NCBI GenBank assembly: GCA_023384095.1
Contig: JAHDXT010000003.1
Span: forward strand, 1-64,000
Length of the DNA stretch: 64,000 nucleotides
Direction of reading: 5' to 3'
Origin: Hyphomicrobiaceae bacterium
GTDB lineage: Bacteria; Pseudomonadota; Alphaproteobacteria; Rhizobiales; Hyphomicrobiaceae
Part shown: in pieces, positions 45,860 to 53,127 of the stretch
Layout: each line of letters begins with the position of its first letter
How positions within the stretch are numbered: the stretch's first letter is position 1
Made by a program: the position numbers and the translations under genes
The notes under the pieces: model-generated
The model's input: the letters and a program-made list of their open reading frames with translations, nothing else
Database searches by the model: none
Told to the model about the DNA's origin: nothing

Positions 45860-46630
45860 TCAGGCCCGGTCCTTGCGACTGCGAATCTCGCCGAAGACTT
45901 TCCAATCCGGCTCGCCCACCATCCCCAGCCGCCGGCGGATGTCCGGACTTCCGGGTCTGAGGAACGGGTTGGTCGCGAGCTCCAGATCGATGCGGGTCGG
46001 CAGCGTCGGCTGACCTGCCGCCACCAGCCGCTCGACTTCCTTCGCGCGCTGCTGCAAGGCGTCGTTCTCGGGCTCGATCGTCAGGGCGAAGCGGGCGTTG
46101 GCGAGCGTATACTCGTGCCCGCAGTAGACGGTGGTCGAGGGCGGCAGCGCCATGACCTTCTCGAGCGACTGCCACATGGTCTCGCGGGTCCCCTCGATGA
46201 CCCGCCCGCAGCCGATCGCGAACAGGGTGTCGCCGACGAAAGCCGCATCGGCGGCGGGCAGCCAGTAGATGATGTGACCGGCGGTATGGCCCGGCGTGTC
46301 GAAGACGTGGACCTGAAATGAGCCGAACGTGAACACGTCGCCCTCTCCGACCGCCTGATCCAGCCCTGGAATCTTGGCCGCCTCTCCGCGCGGGCCGATG
46401 ATGGTGCAGTTGGTCTCGGCTTTGAGCGCCAGATTTCCGGCGGTGTGGTCGACGTGATGATGTGTGGTGAGGATATGAGTGAGGCGCCAGCCCTTCTCCG
46501 CCAGCGCGCGCTTCACGGCCTCGGCCTCGGGCGCATCTATGGATGCGACCACGTCGGCGCCGGCATCCCTGATCAGCACGCCGTAGTTGTCGCTGAGGCA
46601 GGGGAACTGGTGGATTTCGAGCTGCGCCAC
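45860..46630 (-). CDS. gloB: Hydroxyacylglutathione hydrolase (glyoxalase II)
   Basis: A metallo-beta-lactamase-fold enzyme that hydrolyses S-lactoylglutathione to lactate and glutathione, the second step of methylglyoxal detoxification. The 256 residues show 'IHQFPCLSDNYGVLI', the metal-binding 'TTHHHVDHTAGN', 'VFDTPGHTAGHIIYW', 'FVGDTLFAIGCGR' and 'VYCGHEYTLANARFAL'. I chose the GTG at 46630: GGAG stands eight bases upstream and the length then matches the family. An ATG at 46669 would add 13 residues. It is divergent from a methyltransferase gene. Confidence 0.94.
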   Translation of the reverse strand: MAQLEIHQFPCLSDNYGVLIRDAGADVVASIDAPEAEAVKRALAEKGWRLTHILTTHHHVDHTAGNLALKAETNCTIIGPRGEAAKIPGLDQAVGEGDVFTFGSFQVHVFDTPGHTAGHIIYWLPAADAAFVGDTLFAIGCGRVIEGTRETMWQSLEKVMALPPSTTVYCGHEYTLANARFALTIEPENDALQQRAKEVERLVAAGQPTLPTRIDLELATNPFLRPGSPDIRRRLGMVGEPDWKVFGEIRSRKDRA

Positions 46631-46771
46631 GACTGAATCTCCACGGGCACGATGATCGTCAGTCGACATCGGCGGCAGCCTACCAGCGGGTCCATGGAAT
46701 GCAACCGCCTGCATTCCGGCCCGGATTCGTGCATCATGGGCAGGCGGGCGGGCGCATGCACAGATCGGGTT

Positions 46772-47533
46772 ATGAACTCTGACGTTGCCGAACTGAGAGA
46801 CTTCTACGGCAGGCCGCTCGGCCTCATGGTGCGCCGGCTGCTCGCCCATCGCATCCGCGCGCGCTGGCGCCGGCTGCAGGGCGAGACGCTGATCGGGCTC
46901 GGCTTCGCCACCCCGTATCTCGGTACCTTCAGGGGCGAGGCGCTGCGGCTCGGCGCGCTGATGCCGGCGGCGCAGGGCGCGCTCGTGTGGCCGGAGACGG
47001 GCGCCAGGATGAGCGTGCTCGTCGAGGAGGATCAGCTCCCTTTGCCGGACAACTCCGTCGACCGGCTGCTGGCGGTCCACTGCCTGGAGACCGCCGATCG
47101 CCCGCGGCCCATGCTGCGCGAGATGTGGCGCGTGCTCTCCCCGCAGGGCCGGCTGATGATGATCGTGCCCAACCGCAGAGGGGTCTGGGCGCGCCTCGAC
47201 CGCACCCCGTTCGGCCAGGGCCGGCCCTACAGCCGCAGCCAGCTCGAGCAGCTCCTGGACGAGGCCATGTTCAGCCCGTTCGACTGGTCGGTGGCGCTCT
47301 ACGTGCCGCCCATCGAATCGCGCATGGTGATGAGGTCCGCGACGGCGTTCGAGAGGTTCGGCGCGCGGCTCTCGCCCGGGTTCGGCGGCGTCATCATGGT
47401 TGAGGCCCGCAAGGAGCTGGCCGCCCCCGTCGGCAGAAAGGCGCGGGCGCGCGTGCTCGGGCGGCTCGTCACGATACCGGGAAGTGCATCCCCGAGGAAC
47501 GAAGCCGAGCACGATTGTCAGCCGAGGAGGTAG
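46772..47533 (+). CDS. Class I SAM-dependent methyltransferase
   Basis: A 253-residue protein with a UbiE/type-11 methyltransferase-like fold. 'TLIGLGFATPYLGTF' takes the place of the SAM-binding glycine loop, and 'EEDQLPLPDNSVDRLLAVHC' and 'MWRVLSPQGRLMMIVPNRRG' are the usual later motifs. The glycine loop is less canonical than in UbiE. The substrate is unknown. The gene often lies next to gloB in alphaproteobacteria. Its last 16 bases overlap the end of metW on the other strand. Confidence 0.78.
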   Translation: MNSDVAELRDFYGRPLGLMVRRLLAHRIRARWRRLQGETLIGLGFATPYLGTFRGEALRLGALMPAAQGALVWPETGARMSVLVEEDQLPLPDNSVDRLLAVHCLETADRPRPMLREMWRVLSPQGRLMMIVPNRRGVWARLDRTPFGQGRPYSRSQLEQLLDEAMFSPFDWSVALYVPPIESRMVMRSATAFERFGARLSPGFGGVIMVEARKELAAPVGRKARARVLGRLVTIPGSASPRNEAEHDCQPRR

Positions 47534-48168
47534 GCCGACCGGCGCCTCAACAGGAATACAGCCTTCTCGCCGAAGATGTTCTGCACGGTCAGCGGTACCC
47601 GCGGCGAGAGCTGCCGGCCCGAGGAGTTGAACGCCGCCGACCGCTCGACGTCCGCATTCACCATCTCGCACAGCCGCGCAAAGTCGGTGATGGTGCACAG
47701 GTGCGCGTTGGGGGTCTCGTACCAGGGGTCGGGCAGGTTCTCGGTCTGCGGCATCCGTCCGGTGAAGAGGAGCTGGGCGCGCACGCGCCAGTGGCCGAAA
47801 TTGGGAAACGAGACGATGGCGCGCCGGCCGATCCTGAGCAGGTTCTGAAGCACCGGCTTGGGCCGCAGCGTCGCCTGGATCGTGAGGCTCAGGATGGCAT
47901 AGTCGAAGGAATCGTCCGGGTAATCGTCGAGATCCCGGTCCGCGTCGCCCTGGATCACCGACAGGCCGCGCGCCACGCAGGCGTTCACCCGGTCGCGCTC
48001 GATCTCGATGCCGCGCCCGTCGACGCTCTTCGTGTCGGTCAGAAGCTGCAGCAGCGCGCCGTCGCCGCAGCCGACGTCGAGCACACGCGCCCCGTCGGCC
48101 ACCATCTCGGCGATGAGCAGATGGTCGACCCTGGCCGTGACCTGGAGCGGATTTTGCGACTTCAGCAT
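47518..48168 (-). CDS. metW: Methionine biosynthesis protein MetW
   Basis: A 216-residue methyltransferase-fold protein that acts with MetX in methionine synthesis in alpha- and betaproteobacteria. Motifs are 'VLDVGCGDGALLQLL' (SAM loop, about 30-44), 'DYAILSLTIQATLRP', 'FPNFGHWRVRAQLLFTGRMP' and 'WYETPNAHLCTITDFARLC', all typical of MetW. The ATG at 48168 lies 24 bases after the metX stop, so the order on the minus strand is metX then metW. Its 3' end overlaps a convergent methyltransferase gene by 16 bases. Confidence 0.93.
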   Translation of the reverse strand: MLKSQNPLQVTARVDHLLIAEMVADGARVLDVGCGDGALLQLLTDTKSVDGRGIEIERDRVNACVARGLSVIQGDADRDLDDYPDDSFDYAILSLTIQATLRPKPVLQNLLRIGRRAIVSFPNFGHWRVRAQLLFTGRMPQTENLPDPWYETPNAHLCTITDFARLCEMVNADVERSAAFNSSGRQLSPRVPLTVQNIFGEKAVFLLRRRSAYLLG

Positions 48169-48192
48169 GGGCGAACGATCACCTCGCACTCG

Positions 48193-49398
48193 TCAGCCGG
48201 CGCGAGCGGCCGCGATGCCGCGCCTGGCCGCAGCCGAGCCGATGAACCCGCGTATGGTCGCGAACAGCTCCGGCTCGTCCAGCAGGAAGGCGTCGTGCCC
48301 CTTGTCGCTTTCGATCTCGACGAACGACACGTCGGCCGCCACGGCGTTGAGCGCCCGCACGATCTCCTTCGACTCGCGGGTCGGGTAGAGCCAGTCGCTG
48401 GTGAACGAGACGACGCAGAACCGGGTTCTGGTGCCCTTGAAGGCGTTGGCCAGCACCGCGCCATGCTCGGCGGCGAGGTCGAAATAGTCCATGGCCCGGG
48501 TGATGTAGAGATAGCTGTTGGCGTCGAAGCGGTCGACGAAGCTGATGCCCTGGTGGCGCAGATAGCTTTCGACCTGGAAATCGGCGCTGAAGGAGAACGA
48601 GCGTGCGGTCCGGTCCTGCAGATTGCGGCCGAACTTGAGGTGCAGCGCCTGCTCCGACAGATAGGTGATGTGCGCGGCCATGCGCGCCACCGCCAGCCCG
48701 CGTCTCGGCACCTTTCCATTTTCCAGGTACTTGCCGCCTTGCCATTCGGGATCGGCCATGACCGCCTGCCTGCCGACCTCGTGGAAGGCGATGTTCTGGG
48801 AGGTGTGCCGGGCCGCCGAGGCGACCGGAACCGCCGAGAACACGCGCTCCTTGTGCCGCGCCGCCCACTCCAGCACCTGCATGCCGCCCATCGAGCCGCC
48901 GATCACGCAGAAGAGCTGGTCGATGCCGAGCCGGTCGATGAGGCGCACCTGGGCGTCCACCATGTCGCCGACGGTGATGACGGGGAAATCGAGCCCATAG
49001 ACCTCGCCCGTCTCCGGATTGCGGGAGGCAGGTCCCGTCGAGCCCATGCAGCCGCCGAGGATGTTGGGGCAGATGACGAAGAAGCGGTTCGTGTCTATCG
49101 GCCTGCCCGGCCCGACCATCGTCGCCCACCAGCCGGGTTTGCCGGTGATGGGGTGCTCGTTGGCGACGTGCTGGTCGCCCGTCAGCGCGTGGCAGACGAG
49201 GACCGCGTTCGACTTGCCGGCGTCGAGCTCTCCGTAGGTCTGGTAGGCCTGGACGTAGGGCGCCAGCGACTGGCCGCAATCGAGCGTCAAAGGCTCGTCG
49301 GCTCCGAACCGCATCACCTTGCTGGACGGCTGCTGCGCCTCGCTGAGCCGGCAGGCAGCGCCAGCGGGGTCGAAATCCTGCGGATTGACCGAATTCAT
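48193..49398 (-). CDS. metX: Homoserine O-acyltransferase MetX
   Basis: An alpha/beta-hydrolase-fold enzyme that activates homoserine for sulfur incorporation. The acyl donor may be acetyl- or succinyl-CoA, since the family contains both. The 401 residues include '[16 protein letters not shown]', the nucleophile serine in '[14 protein letters not shown]', the catalytic Asp in 'FTSDWLYPT' and His in 'DKGHDAFLL'. The ATG at 49398 has GAGGGA eight bases upstream. The leader contains a strong hairpin (49459-49484). It forms an operon with metW and is divergent from hisC. Confidence 0.93.
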   Translation of the reverse strand: MNSVNPQDFDPAGAACRLSEAQQPSSKVMRFGADEPLTLDCGQSLAPYVQAYQTYGELDAGKSNAVLVCHALTGDQHVANEHPITGKPGWWATMVGPGRPIDTNRFFVICPNILGGCMGSTGPASRNPETGEVYGLDFPVITVGDMVDAQVRLIDRLGIDQLFCVIGGSMGGMQVLEWAARHKERVFSAVPVASAARHTSQNIAFHEVGRQAVMADPEWQGGKYLENGKVPRRGLAVARMAAHITYLSEQALHLKFGRNLQDRTARSFSFSADFQVESYLRHQGISFVDRFDANSYLYITRAMDYFDLAAEHGAVLANAFKGTRTRFCVVSFTSDWLYPTRESKEIVRALNAVAADVSFVEIESDKGHDAFLLDEPELFATIRGFIGSAAARRGIAAARAG

Positions 49399-49458
49399 GG
49401 CGCAATCCCTCAACGGCGCTCACTTGCGCTCTCGGCGCTCTCGCTCGCGGTCCGGCCG

Positions 49459-49484
49459 GGAGGGCTCGCCCGGGCGGGCCCTCC
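49459..49484 (-). promoter_or_regulatory. Strong hairpin in the metX leader
   Basis: On the plus strand, GGAGGGC (49459-49465) pairs perfectly with GCCCTCC (49478-49484), with a further CGC/GCG pairing inside. It lies about 60 bases upstream of the metX start. A TTGACA-like hexamer sits upstream of it on the minus strand (plus-strand TGTCAA, 49524-49529), but no good -10 follows. I cannot match it to a known SAM riboswitch class. It may be an attenuator, a protein site or only a stable GC stem. Confidence 0.4.
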
Positions 49485-49604
49485 ATGCTCACGAGAGCGG
49501 TTAGCTATGCCGTTGCCAGTGAATGTCAATCGTTTGTTTGCTTTCGCCGGGCGGGGCGCATATCAATCGGGCCGGTTTTGAGGATCGGGACAGTCGGACG
49601 CGTC

Positions 49605-50711
49605 ATGGCGAGCGGAATGCCGGCCCCCAGGCGGGGCGTGATGGAGATCGAGGCCTATGTGCCGGGCGAGAGCAGCGTCCCCGGCGGCATGAAGCCGGCC
49701 AAGCTGTCGTCCAACGAGAACCCGCTCGGCCCGAGCGCCGCGGCGACCGCAGCCTTCAAGGCCGCCGCGGGCAGCCTCGAGCGCTACCCCGACGGCAGCG
49801 CTACCGGCCTGCGGCAGGCCATTGCGCGCGTTCACGGCCTCAACCCGGACCGCATCGTCTGCGGCGCGGGCTCCGACGAGCTCCTGAACCTGCTGGCGCA
49901 CGCCTACCTCGAGCCCGGCGACGAGGCGATCTTCACCGAGCACGGGTTCCTCGTCTACCGCATCGCCACGCTCGGCTGCGGCGGCACGCCCGTGGTCGCG
50001 CCGGAGAAGGACCTGCACACGGACGTCGATGCGATCCTCGCCCGGGTGACGCCGAGGACGAAGGTCGTGTTCGTCGCCAACCCGAACAATCCGACCGGCA
50101 CCTATATTCCCTTCGACGAGATCCGCCGGCTGCGGCAGGGGCTGCCGGGCAACGTCCTGCTGGTGCTCGACGCCGCCTACAGCGAGTATGTCCGCCGCAA
50201 CGACTACGAGGCCGGCATCGAGCTCGTCGCCACCACCGGCAACACGGTGATGACGCGGACCTTCTCGAAGATCCATGGACTGGCCGCGCTGCGTCTCGGC
50301 TGGGCCTACTGCCCGGCCGCGGTCGCCGACGCGCTGAACCGCATCCGCGGCCCCTTCAACGTCTCCGCACCGGCGATCGCTGCCGGGATCGCGGCGCTCG
50401 AGGACCACGGTCACGTCGACAAGTCCGTGGCCCACAACGAGACGTGGCTGCCCTGGCTCTCCGCCGAGCTGAGGAAGCTCGGGCTCCGCGTGACGCCGAG
50501 CGTGGCCAACTTCATTCTCGTCCACTTCCCGGAGGGCGCGGGTCGGAACGCCGATGCGGCGAACGCCTTTCTGCAGTCGCGCGCCGTCATCGTGCGCAGG
50601 GTGGGCGGATACGGCCTGCCGGGCGCGCTCCGGGTGACGATCGGCACCGAGGCCGAGAACCGGGCAACCGTTGCCGCGCTGGCGGCATTCATGGAAGGGG
50701 CGGCGCGGTGA
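49605..50711 (+). CDS. hisC: Histidinol-phosphate aminotransferase
   Basis: A PLP enzyme of fold type I. The 368-residue protein contains '[12 protein letters not shown]', '[20 protein letters not shown]', '[12 protein letters not shown]', 'LDAAYSEYV' and the PLP lysine in '[15 protein letters not shown]'. The C-terminal arginine lies in '[12 protein letters not shown]'. In this setting, coupled to tyrA (the hisC stop overlaps the tyrA GTG), the enzyme probably also transaminates aromatic precursors. The ATG at 49605 gives the family N-terminus; other in-frame starts further up lie inside the metX promoter region. Confidence 0.93.
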   Translation: MASGMPAPRRGVMEIEAYVPGESSVPGGMKPAKLSSNENPLGPSAAATAAFKAAAGSLERYPDGSATGLRQAIARVHGLNPDRIVCGAGSDELLNLLAHAYLEPGDEAIFTEHGFLVYRIATLGCGGTPVVAPEKDLHTDVDAILARVTPRTKVVFVANPNNPTGTYIPFDEIRRLRQGLPGNVLLVLDAAYSEYVRRNDYEAGIELVATTGNTVMTRTFSKIHGLAALRLGWAYCPAAVADALNRIRGPFNVSAPAIAAGIAALEDHGHVDKSVAHNETWLPWLSAELRKLGLRVTPSVANFILVHFPEGAGRNADAANAFLQSRAVIVRRVGGYGLPGALRVTIGTEAENRATVAALAAFMEGAAR

Positions 50712-51658
50712 GCGGCCCCATGTTCCAGCGGGTTGCGCTGATCGGCATCGGCCTGATCGGCTCGTCGATCAGCCACGCGCTGCGCCGGCGCGGGCTGGCG
50801 GGCTCCATCGTCGGCAGCGCGAAGTCCGAGGCGACACGCGCCACGGCGCTGAGATTGGGCCTCGTGGAGAGGGCATATGCGAGCCCGGCCGACGCCGTCG
50901 AAGGCGCCGACCTGGTGGTCCTTTGCGTTCCGCTGGGCGTCTACGGCGAGATCGTCCGCGAAATCGCGCCGCATCTCGCGCCCGGCGCCATCCTGACCGA
51001 CGTCGGCTCGGTCAAGGGCGCGGCGATCCGGGACGTCGCCCCGCACGTGCCGCCGGGCGTGCACTTCATCCCCGGCCATCCGATCGCCGGCACGGAGCAC
51101 TCGGGCCCGGAGGCGGGCTTCGCCGAGCTGTTCGACAACCGCTGGTGCGTCCTGACGCCGCCGGAGGGCGCCGACCCGAGGGCGGTGGCGCGCCTGCAGC
51201 GGCTGTGGCAGGCGCTCGGCTCCAACGTCGAGCTGATGGGGGCAGAGCATCACGACCTGGTGCTCGCGATCACCAGCCACGTGCCGCACCTGATCGCCTA
51301 CAACATCGTCAACACCGCGGCGCATCTGGAGCGGGTCACGGACAGCGAGGTGATCAAGTTCTCGGCTGGCGGCTTCCGCGACTTCACGCGCATCGCGTCG
51401 TCCGACCCGACCATGTGGCGCGACGTCTTCCTCAACAACAAGGAGGCGGTGCTGGAAATGCTCGGCCGCTTCTCGGAGGACCTGACCGCACTGCAGCGCG
51501 CCATCCGCTATGGAGACGGCCGCACCCTGTTCGAGCTGTTCTCGGCCGCCCGCACGGTCCGGCGCGGCATCATCCAGGCGGGGCAGGACACGGCGGCGCC
51601 CGATTTCGGACGCCAGCAGGCGAAGGCGTCCGCTGCGGAAAGCAGCACGCAGCCGTGA
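50708..51658 (+). CDS. tyrA: Prephenate/arogenate dehydrogenase
   Basis: An NAD(P)-dependent dehydrogenase of tyrosine synthesis, acting on prephenate or arogenate. The 316 residues begin with the Rossmann loop '[20 protein letters not shown]', and contain '[13 protein letters not shown]', '[10 protein letters not shown]', '[18 protein letters not shown]' (catalytic His region), '[13 protein letters not shown]' and '[16 protein letters not shown]'. No chorismate mutase or ACT domain is fused. The start is the GTG at 50708, coupled to the hisC stop. The stop overlaps the GTG of the ChaC gene. Confidence 0.94.
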   Translation: MSGPMFQRVALIGIGLIGSSISHALRRRGLAGSIVGSAKSEATRATALRLGLVERAYASPADAVEGADLVVLCVPLGVYGEIVREIAPHLAPGAILTDVGSVKGAAIRDVAPHVPPGVHFIPGHPIAGTEHSGPEAGFAELFDNRWCVLTPPEGADPRAVARLQRLWQALGSNVELMGAEHHDLVLAITSHVPHLIAYNIVNTAAHLERVTDSEVIKFSAGGFRDFTRIASSDPTMWRDVFLNNKEAVLEMLGRFSEDLTALQRAIRYGDGRTLFELFSAARTVRRGIIQAGQDTAAPDFGRQQAKASAAESSTQP

Positions 51659-52374
51659 ACGAGGCCAGGCGCGGGACCGACCACGACGACCTATGGGTGT
51701 TCGGCTACGGATCCCTGATGTGGCGGCCGGGCTTCGACTACGAGGAGATGCGGCGCGCGACCCTGGTCGGCTACCGGCGCTGCTTCTGCGTCTTCTCGAC
51801 CCACCACCGGGGCAGCGCGGAGCGGCCCGGGCTGGTGCTGGGGCTCGATCGCGGCGGCACCTGCCACGGGCTCGCCTTCCGGATCGCCGCGGCTCGGCGC
51901 GCCCAGACGCTCGAGTACCTGAGCGCGCGCGAGCAGATCAACGGCGTCTACCGCGACACGCTGGTTCCGGTAGCGCTCGACGGCGAGCCGCGCCGCGAGG
52001 TGCTCGCCCTCGCCTACATCGTCGAGCGCCGCCATCCGAGCTATGCGGGACGCCTCGGGCTGGCCAGGCAGACGCGCCTCATCCGCGGCGCGTGCGGGAT
52101 ATCCGGACCGAACCTCGACTACCTCATCAACACGCTGGCTCACCTCGACGGTCTCGGAATCCGGGAGCCCGAGCTGAGCCGGGTCCTGAGCCGGATCGGC
52201 GCTCATTTCGCACGGGGCAGATCCGGAGATCGCGGCAGCCACGGCGCCGCGGCGCTGCTCAATGCCTGCCGTCACGTGCCGGTCGACGCGCCGCGGCTGA
52301 CAGTCGGCGAGCGGCGCCGCTTCATATACCGGCGGCAGATCTCGGCCTGGGCGGCGCGCAGCCGCTCGACGTAG
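51655..52374 (+). CDS. Gamma-glutamylcyclotransferase, ChaC family
   Basis: A cytosolic enzyme that cleaves glutathione to 5-oxoproline and Cys-Gly. The 239-residue protein has the substrate-binding motif 'VFGYGSLMWRPGF' near the N-terminus, 'FSTHHRGSAERPGLVLGL', and the likely catalytic glutamate in 'YLSAREQINGVYRD'. 'SYAGRLGLARQTRLI' follows. The start is the GTG at 51655, overlapping the tyrA stop (GTGA). It is convergent with the unknown gene at 52397, 22 bases away. The coupling to tyrA is positional and does not by itself imply a shared pathway. Confidence 0.9.
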   Translation: MNEARRGTDHDDLWVFGYGSLMWRPGFDYEEMRRATLVGYRRCFCVFSTHHRGSAERPGLVLGLDRGGTCHGLAFRIAAARRAQTLEYLSAREQINGVYRDTLVPVALDGEPRREVLALAYIVERRHPSYAGRLGLARQTRLIRGACGISGPNLDYLINTLAHLDGLGIREPELSRVLSRIGAHFARGRSGDRGSHGAAALLNACRHVPVDAPRLTVGERRRFIYRRQISAWAARSRST

Positions 52375-52396
52375 TCCAGCTCGGGCCTGAAGCGCC

Positions 52397-52831
52397 TCAG
52401 TGCCGCATGGACGACGAGCTCTCGGCGCTGAGCTCGGAAAAATGGGCGGTGCGAAGGTCGAGCTCGACACGTCGCCGCTTGCGCTCGCTGCCAGCCAGGA
52501 AATGGACGTGGACCTGGTTGGCTCCGAGCTGCGCCCCGCGATGGCGGATCTCCGCCAGATTGAGGGACGGCGCCTCATGCTCGGTCCGGCCGACCCGCAG
52601 CACCGTTTGCCGCCCGCGCTTGTCGCAGCGCGACAGCACATAGACCGCCTTGGGCAGCTCCGGGCAGCCGATCAGGCTGAAAACCGAATGGACGTAGCGC
52701 TCACCCGATGCACCCGCCCAGAACTGGAACTGCTCGGCGGACGGCTCGGCAAGGCCAGCTTCGTCCACCTGCGCGACCGCAGCGGCCCTGGCCGCGGCGA
52801 CCCGCGATAGCTCGACGATACGCGCACTCAT
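52397..52831 (-). CDS. Conserved protein of unknown function
   Basis: A 144-residue protein with no signal peptide or membrane segment. The region 'ERYVHSVFSLIGCPELPKAV' followed by 'LRVGRTEHEAPSLNLAEIRH' and 'LGANQVHVHFLA' reads like a conserved alphaproteobacterial family, but I cannot name it. The C-terminus is serine-rich and probably disordered. Two phased near-identical sequences (52878-52957) lie directly upstream and may control it. Frame, codon use and the absence of a competing opposite frame support a real gene. Confidence 0.65.
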   Translation of the reverse strand: MSARIVELSRVAAARAAAVAQVDEAGLAEPSAEQFQFWAGASGERYVHSVFSLIGCPELPKAVYVLSRCDKRGRQTVLRVGRTEHEAPSLNLAEIRHRGAQLGANQVHVHFLAGSERKRRRVELDLRTAHFSELSAESSSSMRH

Positions 52832-53127
52832 TTACGAACCCTCGGCGTCCCTGCCACGCTGCCGTTGTCGCCGGACCGTGGTGAAGGTGACGTGTATTTT
52901 CAGCCGAAATAGGGCTGCATCGTAGACATTTGACGGCGTCGTGAAGGTGAAGTGCATCCCTGTACGGCAATGGAACGCCCGGCAGCCAGTCTGGTTCCCC
53001 GCCGCGGGCGTGCTCTCGAGATCTGATCGGCCTCGAGTGAACGGTTACTCTGCGATGTCTGCCGATCCAGCCACATCTTGATGGAATGGAGACTGGGAGG
53101 CGCGCCCCTGAGCCATCCAGCCGACGA
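52832..53127. other. Gap between nrdJ and the unknown gene
   Basis: About 296 bases with no convincing gene. It holds the 3' end of the nrdJ transcript and the promoter of the unknown gene at 52397-52831. The only structure seen is a pair of direct repeats at 52878-52897 and 52938-52957. Confidence 0.4.
52878..52957. repeat. Two 20-bp direct repeats spaced 60 bp
   Basis: Positions 52878-52897 and 52938-52957 agree at 17 of 20 bases (core GTGAAGGTGA, then ACGTGTAT or AGTGCAT). The 60-bp offset is close to six helical turns, so both face the same side of DNA. They lie 47 and 107 bp upstream of a minus-strand gene start, as expected for paired regulator sites. Confidence 0.45.

Noticed and set aside
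49399-49604. SAM-II or SAM-I riboswitch upstream of metX
   Set aside because: I could not find the conserved SAM-II pseudoknot sequence or the SAM-I core by eye. Only a GC hairpin is supported.
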